From [Pseudopropionibacterium] massiliense (lineage in GTDB: Bacteria > Actinomycetota > Actinomycetes > Propionibacteriales > Propionibacteriaceae), in contig NZ_LR027842.1 in NCBI RefSeq assembly GCF_900607225.1, positions 1,883,929 to 1,947,928 of the forward strand: a stretch of DNA of 64,000 nucleotides, in the 5' to 3' direction. Position numbers and translations under genes: made by a program. Below the pieces are notes generated by a model. The model saw only the letters and a program-made list of their open reading frames with translations. It was not told the DNA's origin and made no database searches. Position 1 is the first letter of the stretch; the number at the start of each line of letters is the position of its first letter. Positions 27,378-36,265 of this stretch are shown in pieces.

Positions 27378-27641
27378 TCAGCGACGCAGACCGAGCCTCG
27401 CGATGAGTTCGCGGTAGTGCTCGATGTCCTGGCGGGCGACGTAGTTGAGCAGACGGCGGCGCTGGCCGACCATCAGCATCAGGCCGCGACGGCTGTGGTG
27501 ATCCCCCTTGTGAACCTTGAGGTGCTCGGTCAGGTGAGCGATCCGCTTGGTCAGCAGAGCGATCTGCACGTCCGGCGAACCGGTGTCGCCCGGCTTCGTG
27601 GCGTACTCCTCGATGATCCTTGTCTTCTCGGCAGCATCCAT
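27378..27641 (-). CDS. rpsO: 30S ribosomal protein S15
   Basis: An 87-aa primary rRNA-binding protein of the small subunit. The start ATG (27641) has AAGGAG seven bases upstream. Family residues include [17 protein letters not shown], the [13 protein letters not shown] segment [11 protein letters not shown], and RRRLLNYV. It occupies the classic position upstream of pnp. Confidence 0.97.
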   Translation of the reverse strand: MDAAEKTRIIEEYATKPGDTGSPDVQIALLTKRIAHLTEHLKVHKGDHHSRRGLMLMVGQRRRLLNYVARQDIEHYRELIARLGLRR

Positions 27642-27781
27642 GTCTGGACTCCTTCCGGTTCGCTGCACGGCGCCCCGGTGGCGGGTGCGGTTGGGGCTCT
27701 TGGTGGTCCGTGGCCGATCGACGGCAACTGTGGGACCCTATCACCGGTTCCGCCGAGGAGCCAAACCCACCGCCGCCGGAA

Positions 27782-28675
27782 TCAACTCCGCCGCGTGAGG
27801 ATGCGGCGGCAGTCCTCGATGTCCTGGTCCATCTGGGCTATCAGGTCCTCGACGCCCTCGAAACGCACCTGCCCGCGCAGCCTCTCCACGAAGTCGACGT
27901 CGATCTGAACCCCGTACAGCTCCAGGTCGTTGCGGTCCAGCACATGGGTCTCGACCCGCCGGTCCGCCCCGTCGAAGGTCGGGTTGGAGCCCACGGAGAT
28001 GGCCGCGGGCATCGGCTTCCCCCCGGCCGGTGTGAGCCACCCCGCGTAAACCCCGTCCGCGGGAACGGCCAGTTCCGCGGGAACGATCAGGTTCGCGGTC
28101 GGGAATCCCAGTTCGCGTCCCCGCTGGTCCCCCACCACCACGACGCCGCTGAATCTGAAGTCGCGGCCGAGGTGCTGTGAGGCCAGTCGCACGTCACCGC
28201 GGTCCAGGGCCTCCCTGATGAGGGTGGAGCAGGTGGTCCGGGTGTCGACGGCCGACAGTTCGAGCGTCCGCACGTCGAAACGCCCAGCGGCCAGTTCCCT
28301 GAGGGTTCCGACGTCCCCCGACGCGCGATGCCCGAAACGGAAGTTCTCCCCCACCACGACCACCCGCGGGGCGAGCGGCACGACGAAACGCTCGACGAAC
28401 TCGGTGGGGCTCATGGCCGCCACCTTCCTGTCGAACCGTACCACCCGCACCTCGCGGGCCCCCGCTCGTTTGAGCAGGTCGATCCGGGTGGGCAGGTCGC
28501 TCAACAGGCGCGGGGCGTGTTCCGGGGCCAGCACCGACAACGGGTGGGGCCAGAAGGTGATCACCGCGAGTTCACCGTCGCCCCGCTCGGCCTGCAGCAC
28601 GCGCTGATGCCCGAGATGCACTCCGTCGAAGTTGCCGATGGCCACTACCCTGGTTCCGCTGTTCACGACGGACAA
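27782..28675 (-). CDS. ribF: bifunctional riboflavin kinase/FAD synthetase
   Basis: Converts riboflavin to FMN and FAD. The N-terminal FAD-synthetase domain has the nucleotidyl-transferase motif GNFDGVHLGHQ. The C-terminal kinase domain has GRELGFPTANL and the conserved SVGSNPTF. At 297 aa it is of usual length. The start codon is a TTG (28675) or the GTG three codons later; neither has a clear Shine-Dalgarno. It is the left half of the truB-ribF-rpsO-pnp cluster, separated here from truB by ~10.6 kb. Confidence 0.95.
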   Translation of the reverse strand: MSVVNSGTRVVAIGNFDGVHLGHQRVLQAERGDGELAVITFWPHPLSVLAPEHAPRLLSDLPTRIDLLKRAGAREVRVVRFDRKVAAMSPTEFVERFVVPLAPRVVVVGENFRFGHRASGDVGTLRELAAGRFDVRTLELSAVDTRTTCSTLIREALDRGDVRLASQHLGRDFRFSGVVVVGDQRGRELGFPTANLIVPAELAVPADGVYAGWLTPAGGKPMPAAISVGSNPTFDGADRRVETHVLDRNDLELYGVQIDVDFVERLRGQVRFEGVEDLIAQMDQDIEDCRRILTRRS

Positions 28676-28714
28676 GGGTAGCGACGGGCGACGCGGCGCG
28701 CATCCGTCGGAGAG

Positions 28715-28763
28715 ACAACCACCCGGGACCGGACCCGTCGCGGGGCCGGCACCGGGTGGTTGT
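28715..28763 (-). terminator. terminator hairpin after lutC
   Basis: Perfect 12-bp inverted repeat (ACAACCACCCGG at 28715-28726 with 28752-28763) enclosing a second GC-rich stem, located between the lutC stop and the ribF start. The following sequence is only weakly pyrimidine-rich. Confidence 0.6.
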
Positions 28764-28774
28764 GCTCCTGGTCG

Positions 28775-29428
28775 TCAGTCCTCTTCGAGGATCACGAACA
28801 GCTTCCGGGGGCCGTGCACACCCTCCACGCGGGACAGCTCGATGTCGCTGGTCGCGGAGCCACCGCTGATCCAGGTGATGGGCCGTCCGGCCTGCACCGA
28901 GGCCTTGAGCCGGTGCACCGCCTCCGGCACGTCGGAGACGACGCTGTCGGCGGTGACCACGCACACGTGGCGGTCGGGAACCAGGGTCAGGGCGCGTCGT
29001 CCCTGGTCCTCGGCGTGGTCCAGGCAGATGGTGCCCGTCTCGGCCATCGACACCCGCGAGCCCGTGAGGACCGCGTCGATGGAATTCAACTGCTGGTGGC
29101 TGAGGTTCTCGTCACGAATCACCTCGAGACCACCCGCGGTCACCGCGGTCACCCAGGCCGTGGGTGCCCCGTCGGGCACGACCACGGTCTGCGCGCCGAG
29201 TTCCTTCAGGGCGGCGACGATCGCCTCCCCGGTCGCGGTCGCCGGGGTGCGCACGATCTTGGCCTTGTAGTCGAGGATGTTCTCCACGAAGGTTTCGAGC
29301 ACGTCGTCCAGTGGAGTGGGCTGGTTGTACGCCCACGTGATGGGCACGTCCTTGGCCGGGTCCTTCTCCTGGATGTCCTCGGTGGCGGCCCGAACGCGGG
29401 CCAGGATGTCGTCGCGGGCGCTGCTCAC
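28775..29428 (-). CDS. lutC: LutC, lactate utilisation protein
   Basis: Third component of the LutABC L-lactate oxidation complex (LUD domain), 217 aa, starting at a GTG (29428) that overlaps the lutB stop (GTGA). A GAGGAGG Shine-Dalgarno lies inside the lutB end. LUD-domain sequence includes VVPDGAPTAWV, GSRVSMAETGTICLD and RPITWISGGSATSDIELSRVEG split over the C-terminal half. It acts with LutA and LutB to convert lactate to pyruvate in the cytoplasm. Confidence 0.92.
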   Translation of the reverse strand: MSSARDDILARVRAATEDIQEKDPAKDVPITWAYNQPTPLDDVLETFVENILDYKAKIVRTPATATGEAIVAALKELGAQTVVVPDGAPTAWVTAVTAGGLEVIRDENLSHQQLNSIDAVLTGSRVSMAETGTICLDHAEDQGRRALTLVPDRHVCVVTADSVVSDVPEAVHRLKASVQAGRPITWISGGSATSDIELSRVEGVHGPRKLFVILEED

Positions 29429-30915
29429 TTGGAGGCCTCCTCTTTCTCTCGCTTGGCCCACCACTTCCGGAAGGACTCCTTCGGCGGCACGGGAAGGTCA
29501 CGGGACCGGCTCCAGGCGGATGCCGGGAACGGCATCGGGCCGAAATGGGTGCGTTTCTTGAAGATCCGCCCCGCGAGACGGGAGAAGAACTGCACGAACG
29601 CCAGGTTGCGGCCGCGAGCCATGACCCAACCGACCACCTTGAAGATGACGGACTCGATGGTGGGGCGGTGCGCGGTCTTCTTCTGCACCACCTTGTTGCG
29701 CATGTGCACCAGGATGTCCGAGATCGGGATCTTGACGGGACACACGTCGTTGCAGGCGCCGCAGAGACTGGATGCGTAGGGCAGCGACTTGTCGACCTTC
29801 GACGCGACGCCCCGCAGCTGCGGGGTCAGGATGGCGCCGATCGGCCCGGGATAGACGGACCCGTAGGTGTGGCCGCCGACCCGTTCGTAGACGGGGCACA
29901 CGTTCATGCAGGCGGAGCAGCGGATGCAGCGCAGCGCCTCGCGGCCAACCGGGTCGGACAGCACCTTGGAGCGCCCGTTGTCCAGCAGGACGACGTGCAG
30001 GTCCTGTGGGCCGTCGCCGGGGGTGACACCGGTCCAGATGGAGGTGTACGGGTTCATCCGCTCCCCCGTGGAGCTACGGGGAAGCAGCCGCAGGAAGACC
30101 TCGAGGTCCTCCCATGTGGGCACCAGTTTCTCGATGCCGACCACGGAGATGAGGGTCTCGGGCAGGGTCAGGCACATGCGTCCGTTGCCCTCGGACTCGA
30201 CGATCACGAGGGAACCGGTTTCCGCGACGATGAAGTTGCCGCCGGAAACCGCCACCTTGGCGCGCAGGAACTTCTCGCGAAGGTGGACACGGGCCGCGCC
30301 TGCGAGTTCCGGCGGGTTGTCGCTGATGCCATCGGGGGCGGGAGCACCCCACAGCCCCATCTCCTCCTTGAAGATCTCCCGGACCTCCGAGCGGTTCCGG
30401 TGGATGGCGGGAACGAGGATGTGGGAGGGGCGGTCGTGGCCGAGCTGGACGATGAGCTCTGCGAGGTCGGTCTCCCACGCCGCGATCCCCGCGTCCTCGA
30501 GGGCCTCGTTGAGGTCGATCTCCTGGGTGGCCATCGACTTGATCTTCACGACCTCCTTGGTGCCCTTGGAACGGGCGAGGTCGATCACGATCTTGTTGGC
30601 CTCCTCGGCGTTCCGGGCCCAGTGGACGGTGATCCCGGCCGCGGTCATGGCCTTCTCGGCCTGGATGAGGTACTGATCCAGGTGCCTGCCGAGGCGGTTC
30701 TTGATCTGTTCACCGGCGACCCGCAGTTCCTCCCAGTTCCTCACCTCGGAGGCCCGGATGGCCCGCTTGCCGCGGATCACGGTGGTGGCGTGACGCAGGT
30801 TGCGGCGCAGCTGCTGGTTCTGCAGGGCTCCCTTGGCCGCCTTGGGGAAGGCGGGCATCCCGAGGTAGGTGCCGGTGGGGGGAGCCGGGGTCAGGCGTTC
30901 GCGCGTGGCGGTCAT
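29425..30915 (-). CDS. lutB: LutB, iron-sulfur lactate utilisation protein
   Basis: A 496-aa iron-sulfur subunit of LutABC. The N-terminal LUD domain (residues ~60-300) is followed by two ferredoxin-type clusters, CIRCSACMNVCPVYE and CGACNDVCPVKIP, each binding 4Fe-4S. The ATG at 30915 overlaps the lutA stop by 4 bp and its own stop overlaps lutC, so the three subunits are strictly coupled. In the family it passes electrons from lactate towards the respiratory chain. Confidence 0.95.
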   Translation of the reverse strand: MTATRERLTPAPPTGTYLGMPAFPKAAKGALQNQQLRRNLRHATTVIRGKRAIRASEVRNWEELRVAGEQIKNRLGRHLDQYLIQAEKAMTAAGITVHWARNAEEANKIVIDLARSKGTKEVVKIKSMATQEIDLNEALEDAGIAAWETDLAELIVQLGHDRPSHILVPAIHRNRSEVREIFKEEMGLWGAPAPDGISDNPPELAGAARVHLREKFLRAKVAVSGGNFIVAETGSLVIVESEGNGRMCLTLPETLISVVGIEKLVPTWEDLEVFLRLLPRSSTGERMNPYTSIWTGVTPGDGPQDLHVVLLDNGRSKVLSDPVGREALRCIRCSACMNVCPVYERVGGHTYGSVYPGPIGAILTPQLRGVASKVDKSLPYASSLCGACNDVCPVKIPISDILVHMRNKVVQKKTAHRPTIESVIFKVVGWVMARGRNLAFVQFFSRLAGRIFKKRTHFGPMPFPASAWSRSRDLPVPPKESFRKWWAKREKEEASK

Positions 30916-31670
30916 GCTGCGGCCTCCTCGGTGTGGGCCAGGATCTCGGCCAGGTGAATGGTTTTCACGCCCATGTTCATGCGGTGCATGATTCCGCCGA
31001 TGTGCATCAGGCAGGCGTTGTCGCCGGTGACGAGGTACTCGGCCCCGGTCGACATCACGTTGCGGGCCTTGTCCGCACCCATCGCCACGGAAACGTCGGA
31101 GTTCTTCACGCAGAAGGTGCCGCCGAAACCGCAACACTGGTCGGAGTCGGGAAGCGGCACCAGGTCGATGCCCCGCACGGCCTTCAGCAGCTTGTAGGGC
31201 CGGTCACCCACGTGTGCGATCCGCACGGAGTGGCAGGTGGGATGGTAGGTGACGCGGTGCGGGAAGTAGGCCCCGACATCCGTCAGTCCCAGCACGTCCA
31301 CGACGAACTCGGTGAAATCGTAGGTGCGTTTCACCAGCTCCTCGGAGGCCGCCTTGAGGCCCTTGTCCCCGACGTGCTCGGCAAGCATCGGGTGCTGGTG
31401 GCGGACCGCACCGATGCAGGACCCGGAGGGGCCGACGATGTAGTCGTACTTCTCGAAGGCCCGCACGTAGCTCTTGACGGTCGGCACGGCCTCCTTGAAA
31501 TATCCGGTGTTGGTCAGCATCTGGCCGCAACAGGTCTGTTCCTTGGGGAACACCACCTTGCAGCCCAGCCGTTCCAGCACCTTGACCACCGCGATGGGGG
31601 TGCCGGGGAACATGGTGTCATTGATACAGGTGGCGAACAACGCCACCGTCTTACCCGTTCCGGGTGCCAT
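30912..31670 (-). CDS. lutA: LutA, (Fe-S)-binding lactate utilisation protein
   Basis: A 252-aa CCG-domain protein. Cysteine motifs occur twice: QTCCGQML in the N-terminal repeat and DQCCGFGGTFC in the C-terminal repeat, with further Cys at GSC and TCHS, as in heterodisulfide reductase-type CCG domains. The start ATG (31670) has AAGGAGAG five bases upstream. It is 88 bp downstream of the lactate permease gene and very likely in the same operon. Confidence 0.95.
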   Translation of the reverse strand: MAPGTGKTVALFATCINDTMFPGTPIAVVKVLERLGCKVVFPKEQTCCGQMLTNTGYFKEAVPTVKSYVRAFEKYDYIVGPSGSCIGAVRHQHPMLAEHVGDKGLKAASEELVKRTYDFTEFVVDVLGLTDVGAYFPHRVTYHPTCHSVRIAHVGDRPYKLLKAVRGIDLVPLPDSDQCCGFGGTFCVKNSDVSVAMGADKARNVMSTGAEYLVTGDNACLMHIGGIMHRMNMGVKTIHLAEILAHTEEAAA

Positions 31671-31758
31671 ATCTCTCTCCTTCAAACAAGATGAGGCAGT
31701 CCTGTGGTTGGCCGACCCTGCCACCGGATCGGCCAACCGTGATTCATTTGTGGAGCTG

Positions 31759-33486
31759 TCAGCCCAACATCGGCGAGACCAGCCAGCTCAGCACCGGGGT
31801 GGACATCAGCCCGGCGAGCAGGCAGAGCAGGAACAGCAGGATGAAGCTCCACGCGATGATCCTCCGCAGAATGGCCGATTCGCTCCCCGCCAATCCGATG
31901 GCGCTCGAGGCGATGGCCAGGGACTGGGGCGAGATCATCTTGCCCACGACACCGCCGGCGGCATTGGAGCCCACCAGCAGCTGCCGCATGCCATCCACGC
32001 CGAGGGCGGAGGCCTCCCCGATCTGCTGGCCGACGTTCGACTGGAGCCCGGAGAAGAGAATGTTGGCGGAGGTGTCCGACCCGGTCACGTAGGTGCCGAT
32101 CCAGCCGAGCACCGGGGCCAGGAATGGATAGATGGCGCCGGCTCCGGCAATGAACATGCCAAGTGCGAGGGTCTGGCCGGAGTCGCCCATGACGTAGGCC
32201 AGGGCCACCACCGCTCCGATGGTGAGCATGGCGAACTTCATCTTCTTGACGTTGACCCACAGCTCCTTGAAGGCGTCCTTCATGGAGACCTTGTAGACCA
32301 GGGCGGTCAGAATGGCCACCAGCGCCAGCAGGATGCCCGGGGTGGAGGCCCACGGGAAGGCGAAGGTCTGGTGGGAGGCGGGCGCACCGGAAGCGCTCAG
32401 CATCTCGGAGAGTCCCGGCCACTGGAGCCTGGCCCAACCGGTCTTGCCGCTGCCGTCGAGGGAGACGAAGAAATCCTTCACCGCGGGAATGGCTGCGATC
32501 CCGAAGACCACGATGACCATGAGGTAGGGCACGAGGGCCATGAAGATGCGGCCACCGGTGAGCTTGGAGGTGTCGGCGGCCTCCGTCGTGGCTGTCTCGG
32601 GCTCGAGTTCGGGGTCCACCGGACGACCGATGCGTGCCACGACCTCTGAGTCACCTCCCGGCTTCCAGACCCGGGTGAAGGCGATGGCCACCGCGACGCT
32701 GACCACCGCGGCGATGAGTTCGGTCAGGTTGTACAGCGGGGTGGCGGAGACGATCCACTTGACGATGCCGAAGGTCACGCCCACCACCAGGCCGAAGGGC
32801 CAGCACTCCATGATCCCCTTCTTGCCGTCCATGACCGCGAGGAGCAGGAAGGGCACCACGAGACACAGCATGGCGGTCAGCCGCCCCGTGATCGGGGAAA
32901 TGGAGAGCACGTTCTCGAATCCACCTACCGCTGCCGCCTGGATGACGGGCAGCCCGACCGCACCGAATGCCACGGGAACCGTGTTGGCGAGCAGCGCGAT
33001 GAGTGCCGCGCGAATCGGCGAGAAGCCGACCGCCACAAGCATCGCGGCCGCGATGGCGACCGGGGCTCCGAAACCGGCGAGGGCCTCGAGGAGACCGCCG
33101 AAGCAGAAGGCGATCAGCAGACCGAGCACACGAGGATCGTCGCTGATCAGGAAGAAGGTGTTGCGCAGGTCCTCGAACCGGCCCGAGATCACGGTCACCT
33201 GGTACATCCAGATGGCCATCAGCAGGATCCACACGATCGGGAACAGACCGTAGACGAATCCCTGGAGGCTCGATGAGATGGCCATCGTGACGGGCATCTT
33301 GAACGCCAGGATGGCCACGACGAAGGCCAGGGCCCAGGACACGGCTCCGGCGATGTGTGCCTTCCAACGCAGCGCTCCGAGGGTGACGAGCATGCACACG
33401 ATGGGGATGACGGCCACCAGGGCCGAGAGCCACTGCGACCCGAGTGGATCAGCAGAAGGCTGAAATACCTCTAGGAGGGATGACAT
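31759..33486 (-). CDS. lldP: L-lactate permease (LctP family)
   Basis: A 575-aa polytopic membrane protein with about 12 or more hydrophobic segments and lactate-permease signatures such as GGLLEALAGFGAPVAIAAAM and GSDTSANILFSGLQ. It imports L-lactate with protons. I chose the ATG at 33486 with a GGAG-containing Shine-Dalgarno. It heads the operon with lutABC. A FadR-type palindrome overlaps its promoter, suggesting lactate-responsive repression. Confidence 0.94.
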   Translation of the reverse strand: MSSLLEVFQPSADPLGSQWLSALVAVIPIVCMLVTLGALRWKAHIAGAVSWALAFVVAILAFKMPVTMAISSSLQGFVYGLFPIVWILLMAIWMYQVTVISGRFEDLRNTFFLISDDPRVLGLLIAFCFGGLLEALAGFGAPVAIAAAMLVAVGFSPIRAALIALLANTVPVAFGAVGLPVIQAAAVGGFENVLSISPITGRLTAMLCLVVPFLLLAVMDGKKGIMECWPFGLVVGVTFGIVKWIVSATPLYNLTELIAAVVSVAVAIAFTRVWKPGGDSEVVARIGRPVDPELEPETATTEAADTSKLTGGRIFMALVPYLMVIVVFGIAAIPAVKDFFVSLDGSGKTGWARLQWPGLSEMLSASGAPASHQTFAFPWASTPGILLALVAILTALVYKVSMKDAFKELWVNVKKMKFAMLTIGAVVALAYVMGDSGQTLALGMFIAGAGAIYPFLAPVLGWIGTYVTGSDTSANILFSGLQSNVGQQIGEASALGVDGMRQLLVGSNAAGGVVGKMISPQSLAIASSAIGLAGSESAILRRIIAWSFILLFLLCLLAGLMSTPVLSWLVSPMLG

Positions 33487-33534
33487 GTCGGGAACTCCAT
33501 CGTCCAGTTTTCTGGGCCCGGGCGGGCCCGTGGT

Positions 33535-33572
33535 TGGTCCGACCATAGCACATTGTCGCGACGGGGTGTCCA
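33535..33572 (-). promoter_or_regulatory. lldP-lutABC promoter with FadR-type operator
   Basis: On the minus strand, TGGACA (33572-33567) and an extended -10 TGCTATGGT (hexamer at 33547-33542) are spaced by 19 bp. The perfect palindrome TGGT-CGG-ACCA (33535-33545) overlaps the -10 and fits the TNGTNNNACNA consensus known for LldR/FadR-subfamily GntR regulators. Repression by promoter occlusion is the expected mechanism. Confidence 0.6.
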
Positions 33573-33634
33573 GTCATTTTCGTCCCGTTTTCAGGGGGTA
33601 AATCTCCTCCGGTAAGCAGCGATTCCGGCGCTCC

Positions 33635-34390
33635 TCAGGGCAGCCGCGCGAACACCACCACGTCGTCGAACCAGCGGAAGATGTGGGTGGTCTCGACGAA
33701 ACCGGCGGCCCGGAGGGCGCTCAGGTGGAACTCCAGGCTGACCTTCACGGTCGGGGATTTGTCGGACCAGCGTTCCTCCCATTGCCTGGCCTCGGCCTCC
33801 CACCCGGGCATGGAGCGCGCCGCCTCCCACCAGGCATCCCAGGTCATGGCGCCGGAGTCGAGGGCGGCCAGGCGGAACTCCTCCCGCTGCGCCTCCGCGA
33901 CCCCCTTCAGGAACGGTTCGGTGGCTCCGTCGAAGTAGAGGTGATCGGCGTTCAGGAACACCGCTCCCGGGTTCAGGACCTGTGGGAGGGCGACATAGAG
34001 GCCCGCCAGCTTGTCGGGGCTGAGCCAGTGCAGGGCGGTCGCGCTGACCACGGCGTCGAAGCGTTCCCGGCCCACCTCGTGGATCCAGCCCGGATCGGTG
34101 AGGTCGAGGTCGATCAGTCTCATCCGTTCGCCGTGCCGGTTGGTCTCCCGCCCCAGGCGCAGCAGGATCGGGTCGCGGTCGACGCCAATCACCTCGGCAT
34201 CGGGAAACCGATCGGCCACGGCGTCGCAGAGGGAACCGGGACCGCATCCCAGGTCCAGAACCCGCAGGGGCCGTTCCCCGGGGCGGACGGCGGCCAGCAT
34301 CTCCAGCATTGCCCTGACGCGTTGGTCACGGAACTCTATGAAAGCGGTCTGCTGGACGTGCCAGGCGGCGAGCAGTTCCTCCGGGGTCAT
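33635..34390 (-). CDS. SAM-dependent methyltransferase, class I
   Basis: A 251-aa protein with the Rossmann-fold SAM motif VLDLGCGPGSLCDAVA near residue 45 and the acidic ribose-binding VIGVDRDP. The post-motif SATALHWLS resembles trans-aconitate/ubiquinone-type small-molecule methyltransferases. Its ATG overlaps the upstream ABC-ATPase stop (ATGA), so it belongs to the corrinoid uptake operon. Its substrate is unknown; the context might suggest a corrinoid or related ligand but there is no direct evidence. Confidence 0.82.
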   Translation of the reverse strand: MTPEELLAAWHVQQTAFIEFRDQRVRAMLEMLAAVRPGERPLRVLDLGCGPGSLCDAVADRFPDAEVIGVDRDPILLRLGRETNRHGERMRLIDLDLTDPGWIHEVGRERFDAVVSATALHWLSPDKLAGLYVALPQVLNPGAVFLNADHLYFDGATEPFLKGVAEAQREEFRLAALDSGAMTWDAWWEAARSMPGWEAEARQWEERWSDKSPTVKVSLEFHLSALRAAGFVETTHIFRWFDDVVVFARLP

Positions 34391-35163
34391 TCGTTCTCCT
34401 TCGAGTCGGTCTCAGGGCTGAAGATCAGGTGGGGCAGGCCCTCGTGCACGAGGCGGTGCACCCGCAGGTGGTAGATGGGCTCGAGGATTTCGGGGGTGAG
34501 GACCTCGTCCGGGGTGCCGCTGGCCACGACCTCCCCGTGGTTGATCACGAGCAGCCGGGTGCAGAATCGCGCTGCCAGGTTCAGGTCGTGCAGTACCATC
34601 ACGACCGCACAGCCGAGTTCCGTGACCAGGCCGAGCAGGGAGAACTGGTGGTGCAGGTCGAGATGGTTGGTCGGCTCGTCCAGGAGCAGGTGGCTGGCCC
34701 GCTGGGCGATGGCCCGGGCCACCAGCACCCGCTGGCGTTCACCGCCGGAGAGCTGGGTGATGAGCCGGTCCGCCAGGTGGGTGGCCTCCACCTGTTCGAG
34801 GGCGTCGTTGATGATCACCCGGTCGGAGGCGTCTCCGTAGGCCATGAGGGTGCGGCTCGCGAGCCGGCCGAGACCAACGGCGTCACGGACCTTCAACGGC
34901 AGGGCCGTCTCGGTGTCCTGGGCGACCACGGCTATTCGGCGCGCGATCTCCCGACGTGGGAGCCGGGAGAGGTCGTCCCCGTCGATCACGACGGTGCCCC
35001 CGCTGGCGCGGAGGGCCCGGTTCAGGGCAAGAAGGAGAGTAGTCTTCCCTGAACCGTTCGGGCCCACCACCCCGACGACCTCACCCGGCTCAGCGGTCAG
35101 GTGGGCCCCCGCGAGCACCACCCGACCGCCACGGGCCACGCTGAGCTGATCGGCTTGAATCAC
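34387..35163 (-). CDS. btuD: corrinoid ABC transporter ATP-binding protein (BtuD/FecE type)
   Basis: A 258-aa ATPase with Walker A GPNGSGKTT near residue 34, Q-loop VAQDTE, signature LSGGERQR, Walker B LLLDEPTNHLD and H-loop LHD. It overlaps the binding-protein stop by 4 bp and the methyltransferase start by 4 bp. The FecCD-type permease and two helical binding proteins in the same operon, with a cobalamin riboswitch at its head, identify the system as B12 or other corrinoid import. Confidence 0.9.
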   Translation of the reverse strand: MIQADQLSVARGGRVVLAGAHLTAEPGEVVGVVGPNGSGKTTLLLALNRALRASGGTVVIDGDDLSRLPRREIARRIAVVAQDTETALPLKVRDAVGLGRLASRTLMAYGDASDRVIINDALEQVEATHLADRLITQLSGGERQRVLVARAIAQRASHLLLDEPTNHLDLHHQFSLLGLVTELGCAVVMVLHDLNLAARFCTRLLVINHGEVVASGTPDEVLTPEILEPIYHLRVHRLVHEGLPHLIFSPETDSKENE

Positions 35164-36167
35164 TTGTTCGCCGTCTTCTCCGCCAGCGTGGCAGCGCCCT
35201 CGACAGAGAGCACGTTCGGTGGATCCGTCAGCACGAACGGGATCACGACGACGTGGTCATTGGCCACCGCCTTGAGTTGTTCCGCCCCGCTGAAGGATTT
35301 GAAGGTCTGGATCGTCTCCTCGTCGCTGGCCCCCGACGAGAGCAGCACGATCCAGTCGGGGTTGCGGGCCAGGAGGTCCTCCATGGAACCGTCGAACACC
35401 CTGGTGGTGTTGTCCCCGTAGACATTGGTGATGCCGTTCGCGTCGAGAATGGACTGGCTCATCGACGAGCTGCCGTAGGCGCTGAACCGGGTGGATCCCG
35501 CGGTGATGTAGAGAGCCGCTCCCGTTCCCCGGCCCGAGGGGGCGTCGGCCTTCAGTTTGCTGGTTTTCGCGTGGATGTCCGCGATGACGGACTTCGCCTT
35601 GTCCTCGACCCCGAAGATCCTGGCCAGGTTGTTGATCTCGTTGTCGATCAGATCCCAGGATGCCTTCTCGACGGAGTACTCGGGGCAGTAGGCCTCGGGA
35701 GAGTAGAGCTGGACCCCGGCCTTGGCCACCTGCTCCCGTTCGACTCCCTTGTCGTAGCCGATCACCAGATCCACGTGCGAGTTCAGAATCGTCTCGGTGG
35801 CGAGTTTCACCCCGCCGGTGTCGGTTTTGCCCGCCTCCACCGATTCGATGGCGTCGAACTTCGCCTGGAGTTCCGGAGCGGCCGAGTCGAAGTGGGCGCT
35901 TCCCGCCCGCAGGTTGATCCTGTCCATCAGTCCGAGAGCGTCCAGGTTCGAGACGCTGGTGTCGCCGAGAACGAGCACCCTGGATGGCGGGGCGTCGAAG
36001 TGGAGTGTCTGCCCGCAGCTGACGATGTCGACGGAATGGCCACCACCCTCGGATGCGGCAACGCTGTTGCCGGCGCTCGGGCTCTGGGCGGCGCGTTCGG
36101 CGGCTGATGTGCCGCAGGCGGTCAACAGGAGGGCTGCGGCGCCCGCGAGAGCGAGAAATCGTCTCAT
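35160..36167 (-). CDS. corrinoid-binding lipoprotein, second copy (BtuF type)
   Basis: A 335-aa periplasmic-binding-protein family 2 lipoprotein. The signal peptide has the lipobox LLTACGTS, with lipidated Cys at residue 18. The fold matches the TroA/FecB type: VLVLGDTSVSNLDALGL, then VDLVIGYDKG and NPDWIVLLSSG. It is a close paralogue of the next upstream gene, sharing the LHFDA, NLDALG and TTRVFDGSMED segments. Its start ATG at 36167 is preceded by AAGGGAAG. Confidence 0.9.
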   Translation of the reverse strand: MRRFLALAGAAALLLTACGTSAAERAAQSPSAGNSVAASEGGGHSVDIVSCGQTLHFDAPPSRVLVLGDTSVSNLDALGLMDRINLRAGSAHFDSAAPELQAKFDAIESVEAGKTDTGGVKLATETILNSHVDLVIGYDKGVEREQVAKAGVQLYSPEAYCPEYSVEKASWDLIDNEINNLARIFGVEDKAKSVIADIHAKTSKLKADAPSGRGTGAALYITAGSTRFSAYGSSSMSQSILDANGITNVYGDNTTRVFDGSMEDLLARNPDWIVLLSSGASDEETIQTFKSFSGAEQLKAVANDHVVVIPFVLTDPPNVLSVEGAATLAEKTANK

Positions 36168-36265
36168 GGCTTCCCTTTCAAGGCTGTGCATTCGGTTGTT
36201 TGCCCCCGGGTTGTGGCCGGAAGCCCCGCTCATCCGGCCACAACGCTTTGTCGCCCGGCCCCGGG

